From Bacillota bacterium (GTDB taxonomy: Bacteria; Bacillota; Clostridia; Oscillospirales; Ruminococcaceae), in contig JAEWYJ010000047.1 in NCBI GenBank assembly GCA_023395695.1, forward strand, positions 1 through 13,220: DNA of 13,220 nt, given 5' to 3'. The position numbers and the translations under genes were made by a program. The notes beneath the pieces are model-generated. The model did not search any database, was not told the origin of the DNA, and was given only the letters and a program-made list of their open reading frames with translations. Shown piece after piece: positions 6,742 to 13,220 of this stretch (within the stretch, counting starts at the first letter, position 1; the number at the start of each line of letters is the position of its first letter).

Positions 6742-6759
6742 TTGTTAATTCTGTAACAC
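6742..6759. promoter_or_regulatory. Rex-like operator upstream of bcd
   Basis: TTGTTAA-TTCT-GTAACAC matches 12 of the 14 defined positions of the clostridial Rex consensus TTGTTAA-N4-TTAACAA, with one half-site perfect. Rex is a repressor released by high NADH/NAD+ and is known to control butyrate and alcohol genes in Clostridium. It lies about 35 bp upstream of the candidate bcd -10 box. The rex gene itself is not in the window. Confidence 0.5.
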
Positions 6760-6925
6760 GAGGCGTGCTTTTTGTAAAACTACACAAAAAAACTATTGAT
6801 TAAATCCGTAATTAGGTGAATGTGTTCCCCAAAATGCTTCTAAAAATTCGATGAATTGATCGAAAATGTGACAAAATTAATTAAAAATTTCAAGGGTTAA
6901 AAATGCGTTGCACAATGTTAAACGT
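6760..6925. other. AT-rich intergenic stretch without a recognisable gene
   Basis: This is part of the 401-bp gap between but and bcd. It is markedly AT-rich, with several TTAAT and AAATT tracts, and contains no open frame with a ribosome binding site. TTGAAA-like boxes occur on the minus strand (for example 6888-6893), but no -10 box lies at the right distance. It may hold upstream binding sites for bcd control. Confidence 0.4.
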
Positions 6926-6926
6926 C

Positions 6927-6950
6927 CTCTTGGGCGGCAGCGCCCAAGAG
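6927..6950 (-). terminator. Hairpin after the CoA-transferase gene, probable terminator
   Basis: A perfect 10-bp stem, CTCTTGGGCG with CGCCCAAGAG around a 4-nt loop, lies 26 bp past the but stop codon. On the minus strand it is followed only by GACGTTT, so the U tract is short. It probably ends but transcription but may leak into bcd. Confidence 0.6.
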
Positions 6951-6975
6951 AATAGGCGCTATTTGGCATCGGTGT

Positions 6976-8313
6976 TTAACGGCTGGTTTTTCTCCAGATT
7001 TTCAGCTTTTCCGCTTCCTTAATCAGCTCTTCGCGGAACTGCGGATGCGCAATTGAGATAATGGCTTCGGCGCGCTCCCAGGCCGAAAGGCCCTTTAAGC
7101 AGACCTTGCCGTACTCGGTAACAAGGTAATGGGTGCAGGTGCGGGTGTCGGTGACGATGGAGCCGGGGTTGAGGGTGGGCAGAATGCGCGAGTGCAGCAC
7201 GCCCTTCTTATCGGTGAAGGAGGAGGAGCAGCAGATGAAGCTTTTGCCCCCATTGGAAAGGTAGGCGCCCAGCACAAAGTCGAGCTGCCCGCCCGAGCCG
7301 CTGATATGGCGGGTGCCGGAGGATTCGGAGCTGACCTGGCCGAACAGGTCGATGTCGACCGCGTTATTGATGGACATGAAGTTATCGATCTGCGCAATTC
7401 GGCGGGCGTCGTTGGTGTAGTCGACGCCAACGGCCATTACAGCCGGGTTTTGGTCGATGTATTCATACAGCTTTTTGGTGCCGGCCGCAAAGGCAAACAC
7501 CTGCCTGCCGCGGTCGATGGCCTTTTGGGAACCGTTAATCTTACCGGCTCTGGCAATATCGACAAAGGCGTCGACGTACATTTCGGTGTGAACGCCAAGA
7601 TCCTTCAGGTCGGACTGGGCGATCATAGAACCGACGGCGTTGGGCATGCCGCCTATGCCAAGCTGCAGGCAGGCGCCGTTGGGGATTTCCTCCACAATAA
7701 GCCTGGCGACGGCCTCGTCAATTTCAGAAGCGGCGGCTGCACCCATCTCGGCGATGGGGGGGTTGCTTCCCTCCACAACCATATCGATTTCAGAGATATG
7801 TATTTCGGTCTCGGAGCCGCCAAAGCAGCGGGGCATATTTTCGTTAACCTCCAGAATAATGATTTTGGAGGTCTCGCAGACCGCTTTTAAATGGGAGGCG
7901 TTGGGTCCAAAGTTAAAGTAGCCGTGCTTATCCATGGGAGCAACCTGGAACATGGCCACGTCGCCCGGCGCAATATGCTCGCGGTAATAGCGGGGCAGTT
8001 CGGCGTAGCGGATGGGGGAATAAAACGCGAAGCCCTGGTCAATCGCCCTGCGTTCAATACCGCCCATGTGCCAGGAGTTCCAGCAGAAATGCGCCTGCGG
8101 CTCGTCAATTTTAAAAATTTCGGGCATCCACATGCAGATGCCGCCGCGAATTTTGATATCGGTCAGCGCGTTCATGCGTGCCGCCAGCGCTTTGTCCAGC
8201 GCGACAGGATGACCGGTTGTCCAGCCGTAGTCGACCCAGTCGCCGGATTTAATGACGCTGACCGCTTTTTCGGCGCTGGTCAGCTTGCTTTGGTACAGTT
8301 CTTGAAAGCCCAT
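6976..8313 (-). CDS. but: Butyryl-CoA:acetate CoA-transferase
   Basis: The 445-residue product belongs to the family I CoA-transferases of the acetyl-CoA hydrolase/4-hydroxybutyrate CoA-transferase group. The probable catalytic Glu is E244 in [10 protein letters not shown]. Other family blocks are [15 protein letters not shown] (75-89), [12 protein letters not shown] (126-137), [13 protein letters not shown] (217-229), the [16 protein letters not shown] segment and [12 protein letters not shown] near the end. The overall sequence and length closely resemble, from memory, the butyryl-CoA:acetate transferases of gut butyrate producers. It moves CoA from butyryl-CoA to acetate, releasing butyrate and making acetyl-CoA, the last step of the pathway served by bcd-etfBA downstream. 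The start has GGGAGGATA at 8322-8330. It has its own promoter and a hairpin behind it. A 4-hydroxybutyrate or propionyl-CoA transferase role is possible, because these enzymes are close relatives. Confidence 0.92.
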   Translation of the reverse strand: MGFQELYQSKLTSAEKAVSVIKSGDWVDYGWTTGHPVALDKALAARMNALTDIKIRGGICMWMPEIFKIDEPQAHFCWNSWHMGGIERRAIDQGFAFYSPIRYAELPRYYREHIAPGDVAMFQVAPMDKHGYFNFGPNASHLKAVCETSKIIILEVNENMPRCFGGSETEIHISEIDMVVEGSNPPIAEMGAAAASEIDEAVARLIVEEIPNGACLQLGIGGMPNAVGSMIAQSDLKDLGVHTEMYVDAFVDIARAGKINGSQKAIDRGRQVFAFAAGTKKLYEYIDQNPAVMAVGVDYTNDARRIAQIDNFMSINNAVDIDLFGQVSSESSGTRHISGSGGQLDFVLGAYLSNGGKSFICCSSSFTDKKGVLHSRILPTLNPGSIVTDTRTCTHYLVTEYGKVCLKGLSAWERAEAIISIAHPQFREELIKEAEKLKIWRKTSR

Positions 8314-8363
8314 CTTGGAATATCCTCCCTGTTAGTCTTAAAATTAACGATCAATCTGTGTCC

Positions 8364-8392
8364 ATTATAGTATGAAACGCCTCAGATTTCAA
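8364..8392 (-). promoter_or_regulatory. Sigma-A promoter of the CoA-transferase gene
   Basis: On the minus strand, TTGAAA (8392-8387) and a perfect TATAAT (8369-8364) are separated by 17 bp. Transcription would start near 8357, giving a leader of about 44 nt with the ribosome binding site. This is the strongest promoter match in the window. Confidence 0.85.
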
Positions 8393-8531
8393 CTGTCTGT
8401 CGCGTCGGAGATAGTAGATTTTATCCGCCTGCCCGGGAAAAATCCGCCAAAACAGCCCCCGGACAGTGGCTTGTTTGCGCCGGCGGCCTTACGGCAAAAA
8501 CGCGCGTGACGAGGCGGCGTTGCGTTTTAAA

Positions 8532-8545
8532 TTAGCCAGGGCTAA
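8532..8545. promoter_or_regulatory. Small palindrome upstream of the hydrogenase promoter
   Basis: TTAGCC-AG-GGCTAA is a 6+6 bp inverted repeat with a 2-bp centre, 18 bp before the -35 box at 8563. Its size and place suit a dimeric regulator, but no family can be named. The rest of the but-hyd gap from 8393 to 8530 is GC-rich and shows no gene. Confidence 0.3.
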
Positions 8546-8562
8546 AAGGCCTTGTTGCTATA

Positions 8563-8580
8563 TTGACAAAATCATAACAA
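8563..8580. promoter_or_regulatory. Rex-like sequence over the -35 box of the hydrogenase operon
   Basis: TTGACAA-AATC-ATAACAA matches 11 of 14 defined positions of the Rex consensus TTGTTAA-N4-TTAACAA. Part of the match is shared with the -35 box TTGACA, so chance similarity is a real possibility. If real, it would tie the hydrogenase to the same NADH/NAD+ signal proposed for bcd. Confidence 0.3.
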
Positions 8581-8592
8581 AGCGGTTATGAT
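8571..8592. promoter_or_regulatory. Perfect inverted repeat operator over the hydrogenase -10 region
   Basis: ATCATAAC-N6-GTTATGAT is an exact 8+8 bp dyad centred in the spacer and ending at the last base of the -10 box. Binding of a dimer here would block RNA polymerase, so repression is the simplest reading. The half-site does not match a regulator family I can name with confidence. Confidence 0.6.
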
Positions 8593-8663
8593 AAGGCTGA
8601 TTTAATCCCTGTTCTTAAAAGGGTTTTAGGCCCAACAAGTTTTTGGTAGTAGGAAATGATTTA

Positions 8664-10499
8664 GTGAGCAGATTAGAAATTCGCACGCCAAACCGTTCCC
8701 AGACTGTGGTGGAGGGCTTGTACCGCGATATTGAAAGGCGCATTACCGCCAGCCCGCCGGGGCTGTGTCCCGTAGACCTTTCGGCGGCGTTTCTCCACCT
8801 TTGCCATGCGCAGCCCTGCGGCAAGTGCGTCCCCTGCCGCATCGGGCTCGGTCAGCTGACCGCTCTGCTCAGGAATGTGCTCGACGGAAAAGCGGCGCTT
8901 TCGGATATTGACCTGATTGAAAAGACGGCCCGCGTTATTAAGGACACGGCCGACTGCGCCATCGGCCGGGAAGCGGCCGATATGGTTTTAAAGGGCGTCA
9001 AGGGCTTTCACGACGATTATGTCGAGCATATTACCCACCGCCGGTGCCTGTGCAACCTCAACCAGCCGGTGCCCTGCGTGGCGCTGTGTCCCGCCGGGGT
9101 GGATATTCCGGGCTACATTGCGCTTATTGCCGAAGAGCGCTTTGCCGACGCGGTGCGGCTTATCCGAAAGGACAACCCTTTTCCAACCGCCTGCGCCATG
9201 GTGTGCGAGCACCCGTGCGAGGCCCGGTGCCGACGCAACATGGTAGACGACGCGGTCAGCATCCGCGCCTTAAAGCGCTACGCGGTGGACCACGCGGGTG
9301 TGGTGCCGGTGCCGGAGTGCGCCGCGTCTACTGGCAAGCGGGTGGCGGTCATCGGCGGCGGGCCGGGCGGTTTGAGCGCCGCCTATTTCCTCTCACTCAT
9401 GGGGCATGAGGTGGAGGTGTTTGAAAAGCGCGCCCATCTGGGCGGCATGCTGCGCTATGGCATTCCGAGCTACCGGTTGCCGCGCGAGCGCTTGCAGGAG
9501 GATATTGACGCTATTCTCGCGGCCGGCGTCAAGGTGAACCTCAACGCCGAGATCGGTAAGCATATGACGATTCGGGAGCTGCGCCGCCGTTTTGACGGCG
9601 TGTATATCGCAATTGGCGCACAGGCCGACAAGACGGTTGGCATCGAGGGTGAAAACGCCCGCGGCGTTATATCGGCTGTAGAGATGCTGCGCGGCATCGG
9701 CGACGGTATTTTGCCCGACTTTTCCGGTAAACGGGTTGTGGTCATCGGTGGTGGCAACGTTGCGATGGACTGCGCCAGAAGCGCCCGCCGTCTGGGCGCC
9801 GAGCATGTTGCTATTGTGTACCGCCGCCGGCGCGCCGACATGACCGCCATGCCCGAGGAGGTTGACGGCGCGGTGGAAGAGGGCTGCGAGTTGATTACGC
9901 TGCAGGCGCCGGTGCGCATAGAGCATGAAAACGGCGACAGCGTGCTGGCGCTTTGGACTCAGCCGCAGATTATTTCGACGGTGGACGCCGAGGGCCGTCC
10001 GCGCCCGGCCAAAGCCGACGAAGCGCAGCGGCGTATCCCCTGCGACCTGGTCGTGGTCGCCATTGGGCAGGGCATTGAAACGGCCCCCTTTGCCGAATAT
10101 GGCATTCCTATTAAGCGCGGCGTCATCGACGCCATGAGCTCAAGCGACGTCTGGACGATTACCGGCGTGTTTGCGGGGGGCGACTGTGTCACCGGCCCGG
10201 CCTCGGCCATTAAAGCGATTGCCGCAGGCAAGGTGGCGGCCGCCAACATTGACGAGTACTTAGGCTTTCATCATGAGATTAAGACCGACGTTGAAATACC
10301 CTGTGTGCGTGTTGCCGATAATCCTGCCTGCGGGCGCGTGATACCGGCCGAGCGCTCAGCCGGCGAGCGTCTGGGCGATATGGCGCTCATTGAGCACGCC
10401 ATGACGGCTCAGGAGGCGGCTCAGGAGGCCCGCCGCTGTCTGCGGTGCGACCACTTTGGCTATGGTTCATTCAAGGGCGGGAGGACGAAACAATGGTAA
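8664..10499 (+). CDS. Fusion of NuoF C-terminal Fe-S region with GltD-type NAD(P)H oxidoreductase, hydrogenase partner
   Basis: The 611-residue product starts at a GTG preceded by AGGA (8651-8654). Residues about 45-110 match the Fe-S end of NuoF: CGKCVPCRIG (C52, C55, C58) and a distant C98, enough for one [4Fe-4S] cluster, but the NADH- and FMN-binding body of NuoF is absent. Residues about 126-210 are a cysteine-rich GltD-like N-domain (C138, C142, C177, C181, C185, C189). The rest is a two-dinucleotide-fold flavoprotein: FAD motif GGGPGGL (231-237), NAD(P)H motif GGGNVAMD (362-369) with YRRRR (386-390) suggesting NADPH, and a second FAD motif FAGGDC (503-508). A further CLRC pair lies at 592-595. 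It overlaps the hydrogenase gene by 7 nt. It probably passes electrons between NAD(P)H and the hydrogenase; direction and cofactor are inferred. Confidence 0.88.
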   Translation: MSRLEIRTPNRSQTVVEGLYRDIERRITASPPGLCPVDLSAAFLHLCHAQPCGKCVPCRIGLGQLTALLRNVLDGKAALSDIDLIEKTARVIKDTADCAIGREAADMVLKGVKGFHDDYVEHITHRRCLCNLNQPVPCVALCPAGVDIPGYIALIAEERFADAVRLIRKDNPFPTACAMVCEHPCEARCRRNMVDDAVSIRALKRYAVDHAGVVPVPECAASTGKRVAVIGGGPGGLSAAYFLSLMGHEVEVFEKRAHLGGMLRYGIPSYRLPRERLQEDIDAILAAGVKVNLNAEIGKHMTIRELRRRFDGVYIAIGAQADKTVGIEGENARGVISAVEMLRGIGDGILPDFSGKRVVVIGGGNVAMDCARSARRLGAEHVAIVYRRRRADMTAMPEEVDGAVEEGCELITLQAPVRIEHENGDSVLALWTQPQIISTVDAEGRPRPAKADEAQRRIPCDLVVVAIGQGIETAPFAEYGIPIKRGVIDAMSSSDVWTITGVFAGGDCVTGPASAIKAIAAGKVAAANIDEYLGFHHEIKTDVEIPCVRVADNPACGRVIPAERSAGERLGDMALIEHAMTAQEAAQEARRCLRCDHFGYGSFKGGRTKQW

Positions 10500-12244
10500 A
10501 GCTGACAATAGACCGCATACCCCTGACGGTGCCGGACGGTACCACCATCCTCGACGCCGCGCGCTCAATCGGCATTGGGGTGCCCAGCCTGTGCTATTTA
10601 AAGGGCGTCAACGAGATTGGCGCCTGCCGCGTCTGCGTTGTGGAGGTCGCGGGCATGGAGAAGCTGGCGCCCTCCTGCAACACGGTGGCCGAGGACGGTA
10701 TGGCGGTGCTTACCAACAGCCCCCGCGTGCGCGAAGCGCGCCGCGTGAATGTTGAGCTGCTGCTTTCGCAGCACGACTGCCGCTGCGCCGCCTGTGTAAG
10801 AAGCGGCAACTGTGCGTTGCAAACCCTTGCCAACGATCTGGGAATCCTGGAGATTCCCTACGCTGCCGACTATGCACCCACCGACTGGACGACGACCTTT
10901 CCGCTTTACCGCGACGCTGCCAAGTGCATTAAGTGCATGCGCTGCGTACAGGTTTGCGACAAGGTGCAGGGACTTAACATATGGGATGTTGAGGGCACCG
11001 GCTCGCACACGACGGTTGATATCTCTCATAACCGGCAGATTGCCAACGCCGACTGTGCGCTTTGCGGACAATGCATCACCCACTGTCCTGTGGGCGCGCT
11101 GCGGGAGCGGGACGACACCCAAAAGGTGTTCGACGCGCTGGCCAATCCGGATATTATCACCGTCGTGCAGGTAGCGCCGGCCGTGCGTGCCGCATGGGCC
11201 GAGTCGATGGATATTCCCGAAAGCGAGGCGACGGTGGGGCGCATGGTCGCCGCGCTGCGCCGCATTGGCTTTGACTATGTTTTTGACACCAACTTTGCCG
11301 CCGATCTGACCATTATGGAGGAGGGCAGCGAATTTTTGGCGCGGCTTAAAAATCCCGCCTGTCTCGACAGGCCGCTGTTTACCTCCTGCTGCCCCGGCTG
11401 GGTGCGCTTTTTAAAGGCGCGCTATCCGGAATATACCGAGAATCTTTCCACTGCCAAGTCGCCGCAGCAAATGTTCGGCGCGGTGGCCAAGACCTATTTT
11501 GCCGATAAGCTCGGCGTTGACCCGCAGAAAATCTGCTGTGTTTCAATTATGCCCTGCGTAGCCAAAAAGCAGGAGTGTGCGTTGCCCACCATGCGGGATG
11601 CGGGCGCAGGACAGGATGTTGACATCGTTATCACCACCCGCGAGCTGGCCCGCATGCTGCGTTCGGAGCACATTCTGTTGCGCAGTCTGGCCGAAGAAGC
11701 GTTTGACAGTCCGCTGGGGGTTGCGACCGGTGCGGGCGTCATTTTTGGCACGACCGGCGGCGTGATGGAAGCGGCGCTGCGCAGTGCGTATTTTCTCGTT
11801 AAGGGAGAGAACCCTGACCCCGACGCCTTTAAGACGGTGCGCGGCCCGGACGGCTGGAAGGAGGCGTCGTTCACGCTGGAGGGCAATAAGCTCAGGGTGG
11901 CGGTGGTCAGCGGACTGGGTAACGCCCACCGGCTGCTCGACGCCCTTCGCCGCGGAGAGGTGCGTTACGATTTTGTGGAGGTTATGGCCTGTCCCGGAGG
12001 CTGCGCGGGCGGCGGCGGCCAGCCGATTCACGACGGGTACGAGCTTTCCGGCCCGCGCGGGGAAAAGCTTTATGGGCTGGATAAAAAGGCGAAAATCCGC
12101 TTCTCACACGACAATCCTGAGATTAAGTGCCTGTATCAGGCGTTTCTTGGCCAGCCGCTTTCGGAGAAGGCGCATCATCTGCTGCACACCGACCATGCCG
12201 GCTGGAGCATGAACGAGCCTTATCGAATTGGAGACAGACTGTAA
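10493..12244 (+). CDS. hydA: [FeFe]-hydrogenase, glutamate synthase-linked type
   Basis: The 583-residue product has all domains of an M3-type hydrogenase. These are a [2Fe-2S] domain (C34, C45, C48, C62), a His-Cys [4Fe-4S] site (H94, C98, C101, C107), two [4Fe-4S] sites (C145/148/151/155 and C188/191/194/198) and the H-cluster motifs TSCCPGW (297-303), MPCVAKKQE (353-361) and MACPGGCAGGGGQP (498-511). C299 matches the proton-relay Cys and C300, C355, C500 and C504 the cluster ligands of Clostridium pasteurianum CpI. It should evolve or take up H2 in the cytoplasm. The ATG at 10493 has GGGAGGACG upstream and lies within the end of the GltD-like gene, so the two are co-translated. This pairing corresponds to the group A2 'glutamate synthase-linked' class. 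Maturation genes hydEFG are not in the window. Confidence 0.96.
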   Translation: MVKLTIDRIPLTVPDGTTILDAARSIGIGVPSLCYLKGVNEIGACRVCVVEVAGMEKLAPSCNTVAEDGMAVLTNSPRVREARRVNVELLLSQHDCRCAACVRSGNCALQTLANDLGILEIPYAADYAPTDWTTTFPLYRDAAKCIKCMRCVQVCDKVQGLNIWDVEGTGSHTTVDISHNRQIANADCALCGQCITHCPVGALRERDDTQKVFDALANPDIITVVQVAPAVRAAWAESMDIPESEATVGRMVAALRRIGFDYVFDTNFAADLTIMEEGSEFLARLKNPACLDRPLFTSCCPGWVRFLKARYPEYTENLSTAKSPQQMFGAVAKTYFADKLGVDPQKICCVSIMPCVAKKQECALPTMRDAGAGQDVDIVITTRELARMLRSEHILLRSLAEEAFDSPLGVATGAGVIFGTTGGVMEAALRSAYFLVKGENPDPDAFKTVRGPDGWKEASFTLEGNKLRVAVVSGLGNAHRLLDALRRGEVRYDFVEVMACPGGCAGGGGQPIHDGYELSGPRGEKLYGLDKKAKIRFSHDNPEIKCLYQAFLGQPLSEKAHHLLHTDHAGWSMNEPYRIGDRL

Positions 12245-12249
12245 AACAG

Positions 12250-12278
12250 TTGATTAAAGCAAATTTTTGGTATAAACT
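12250..12278 (+). promoter_or_regulatory. Weak candidate promoter between hydA and the alcohol dehydrogenase gene
   Basis: The 56-bp gap is AT-rich, unlike its flanks. TTGATT (12250-12255) is followed by TATAAA after 15 bp or TAAACT after 17 bp. No hairpin terminates hydA, so read-through is expected, with possible extra initiation here. Confidence 0.3.
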
Positions 12279-12300
12279 ATAAACGGAAAGGATGATGACA

Positions 12301-13220
12301 ATGAACAATTTCGAGTTTTATACCCCGACAAAGGTTATTTTCGGCAAAGACGTGGAAAACCGCGTCGGCGAAGAGGTCAAGGCTCGCGGTGCTGCCAAGC
12401 TGCTGGTGCACTTTGGCAGTGGCAGTGTGAAAAAGACCGGCCTTCTGGGCCGCGTCGAGGCTTCGCTTAAGGCGGCGGGCGTCGAATACGTCCTGCTCGG
12501 CGGCGTTTGCCCCAACCCCCGGCTGGGCCTCGTACATGAGGGCATCAACCTTTGCCGCAACGAAAAGGTTGACATGATTCTGGCCGTTGGCGGCGGCTCG
12601 ACGATTGATTCGGCCAAGGCTATTGCCATGGGCGTGCCTTACAGCGGCGACGTGTGGGATTTTTACGATGGCAAGGCTGTTCCCGCCGCCGCACTGCCCA
12701 CCGCAAATATTCTGACCATTGCCGCCGCAGGCAGTGAGACGAGTGCAAACAGCGTCGTCACCAACGAGGACGGCTGGATGAAGCGCGGCTTTAGCAGTGA
12801 GCGGCTGCGCCCGGCTTTTACGCTGATGAACCCCGAGCTGCTGTACACGCTGCCGACCTATCAGACGGCTTGCGGCGTCGTGGATATTATCATGCACACG
12901 TTTGAGCGCTTCTTCTCCCCCGGCGGCCTTAACGAGGTTACAGACCGCATTGCTGAGGTGATTTTGCGTACCGTCATGCAGTATGGCGCGGTGTGCGTCC
13001 GACAGCCCGAAAATTATGAGGCGCGTTCCGAGGTCATGTGGGCGGGCAGTCTGTCGCACAACCAGCTCACTGGGCTTGGCCGTGCCACCGACTGGGCGAC
13101 GCACCAGCTGGAGCACGAGCTTGGCGGCATGTTCGACGTGGCGCACGGCGCGGGGCTCTCGGCCATGTGGGGCGCGTGGGCGCGTTATGTCTATAAGCAC
13201 GACGCCATGCGCTTTGCCCG
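12301..13220 (+). CDS. Iron-dependent alcohol dehydrogenase, butanol dehydrogenase type, partial
   Basis: The frame stays open to the right edge and gives 306 residues; the family usually has about 385-390, so roughly 80 are missing. It starts FYTPTKVIFGK, typical of the BdhA/YqhD branch of group III alcohol dehydrogenases. The nucleotide motif GGGSTIDSAK is at 97-106, and the metal ligands are visible as D195 and H199 (in VVDIIMHTFE), H268 and H282. A short GSGSVKKTG loop at 39-47 corresponds to the region that sets NADPH use in YqhD. It reduces aldehydes such as butyraldehyde or acetaldehyde to alcohols with NAD(P)H; the substrate is not fixed by sequence. ATG 12301 is preferred over the in-frame ATG 12292 because AAAGGA (12287-12292) overlaps the latter. 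It follows hydA by 56 bp, same strand. Confidence 0.93.
   Translation, partial: MNNFEFYTPTKVIFGKDVENRVGEEVKARGAAKLLVHFGSGSVKKTGLLGRVEASLKAAGVEYVLLGGVCPNPRLGLVHEGINLCRNEKVDMILAVGGGSTIDSAKAIAMGVPYSGDVWDFYDGKAVPAAALPTANILTIAAAGSETSANSVVTNEDGWMKRGFSSERLRPAFTLMNPELLYTLPTYQTACGVVDIIMHTFERFFSPGGLNEVTDRIAEVILRTVMQYGAVCVRQPENYEARSEVMWAGSLSHNQLTGLGRATDWATHQLEHELGGMFDVAHGAGLSAMWGAWARYVYKHDAMRFA

Larger units (their letters stand above)
8563..8592 (+). promoter_or_regulatory. Promoter of the hydrogenase operon
   Basis: A perfect -35 box TTGACA (8563-8568) and a -10 box TATGAT (8587-8592) are separated by 18 bp. Transcription would begin near 8599, leaving about 65 nt of leader before the GTG at 8664. 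A perfect inverted repeat covers the spacer and the -10 box. Confidence 0.8.

Noticed and set aside
7129..7890. Long plus-strand open frame opposite the CoA-transferase gene
   Set aside because: It mirrors a gene with full family similarity, has no ribosome binding site, and its Gly/Val/Asp-rich sequence is typical of antisense frames in GC-rich codons.
8341..8360. Possible Rex half-site in the CoA-transferase leader
   Set aside because: Only one half (TCGTTAA on the minus strand) resembles the consensus; the second half does not match.
8607..8630. Small hairpins in the hydrogenase leader as an attenuator
   Set aside because: The stems are only three to four base pairs and no U tract or leader peptide is visible.
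8643..8663. TTG start for the GltD-like gene
   Set aside because: No ribosome binding site precedes it, while AGGA lies at a fitting distance before GTG 8664.
10445..10492. Upstream start for the hydrogenase
   Set aside because: It would add 16 residues from within the GltD-like gene before the normal ferredoxin-domain start; GGGAGGACG points to ATG 10493.
12277..13200. Minus-strand open frame of 307 residues at the right edge
   Set aside because: It lies opposite the alcohol dehydrogenase, whose metal ligands and nucleotide motif are intact; the antisense product shows no family features.
1..13220. tRNA, rRNA, CRISPR array or insertion sequence
   Set aside because: No cloverleaf, regular direct repeats, transposase frame or rRNA-like sequence was seen on either strand.

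Overview
The window looks like chromosomal DNA from an anaerobic, butyrate-forming member of the Clostridia (Bacillota), most likely an Oscillospiraceae-type organism. The signs are a complete M3-type [FeFe]-hydrogenase, a bcd-etfB-etfA cluster, a butyryl-CoA:acetate CoA-transferase of the gut-butyrate-producer type, strong AGGAGG ribosome binding sites and GC-rich codon use in the metabolic genes. The genus is inference; no rRNA or other marker is present.

Left part (1-3480): a gene for a secreted protein of unknown function (233-1066) with a good sigma-A promoter, followed by a long structured inverted repeat ending in a T run. Then comes a tight plus-strand operon of unrecognised genes. 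Its first gene is split between two frames exactly at an in-frame A-AAA-AAA heptamer (1400-1406). The next two are tandem paralogues, each with one N-terminal membrane anchor (2092-2724 and 2729-3394). The split gene is visibly more AT-rich than the metabolic genes. A strong bidirectional terminator (3438-3472) closes this part.

Middle part (3486-8313, minus strand): transcribed right to left, first the butyryl-CoA:acetate CoA-transferase gene (but) with its own promoter, a hairpin after it, then about 400 bp of regulatory DNA, then bcd-etfB-etfA. The bcd leader region carries two sequences resembling operators of the NADH/NAD+-sensing repressor Rex and a leader hairpin.

Right part (8664-13220, plus strand): transcribed divergently from but. 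The first gene encodes a protein joining the NuoF C-terminal Fe-S region to a GltD-type flavin and NAD(P)H module. It overlaps a 583-residue [FeFe]-hydrogenase gene, an arrangement matching the 'glutamate synthase-linked' hydrogenases. An iron-dependent alcohol (butanol-type) dehydrogenase follows and runs off the right edge. The promoter of this operon has a perfect 8+8 bp inverted repeat over its -10 region and a Rex-like sequence over its -35.

Taken together, the right two thirds is a redox-disposal hub. Bcd/EtfAB reduces crotonyl-CoA and probably makes reduced ferredoxin by bifurcation. The CoA-transferase releases butyrate and acetyl-CoA. The hydrogenase with its GltD-like partner exchanges electrons between ferredoxin, NAD(P)H and H2, and the alcohol dehydrogenase offers another electron sink. 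The genes for thiolase, 3-hydroxybutyryl-CoA dehydrogenase and crotonase are not in the window.
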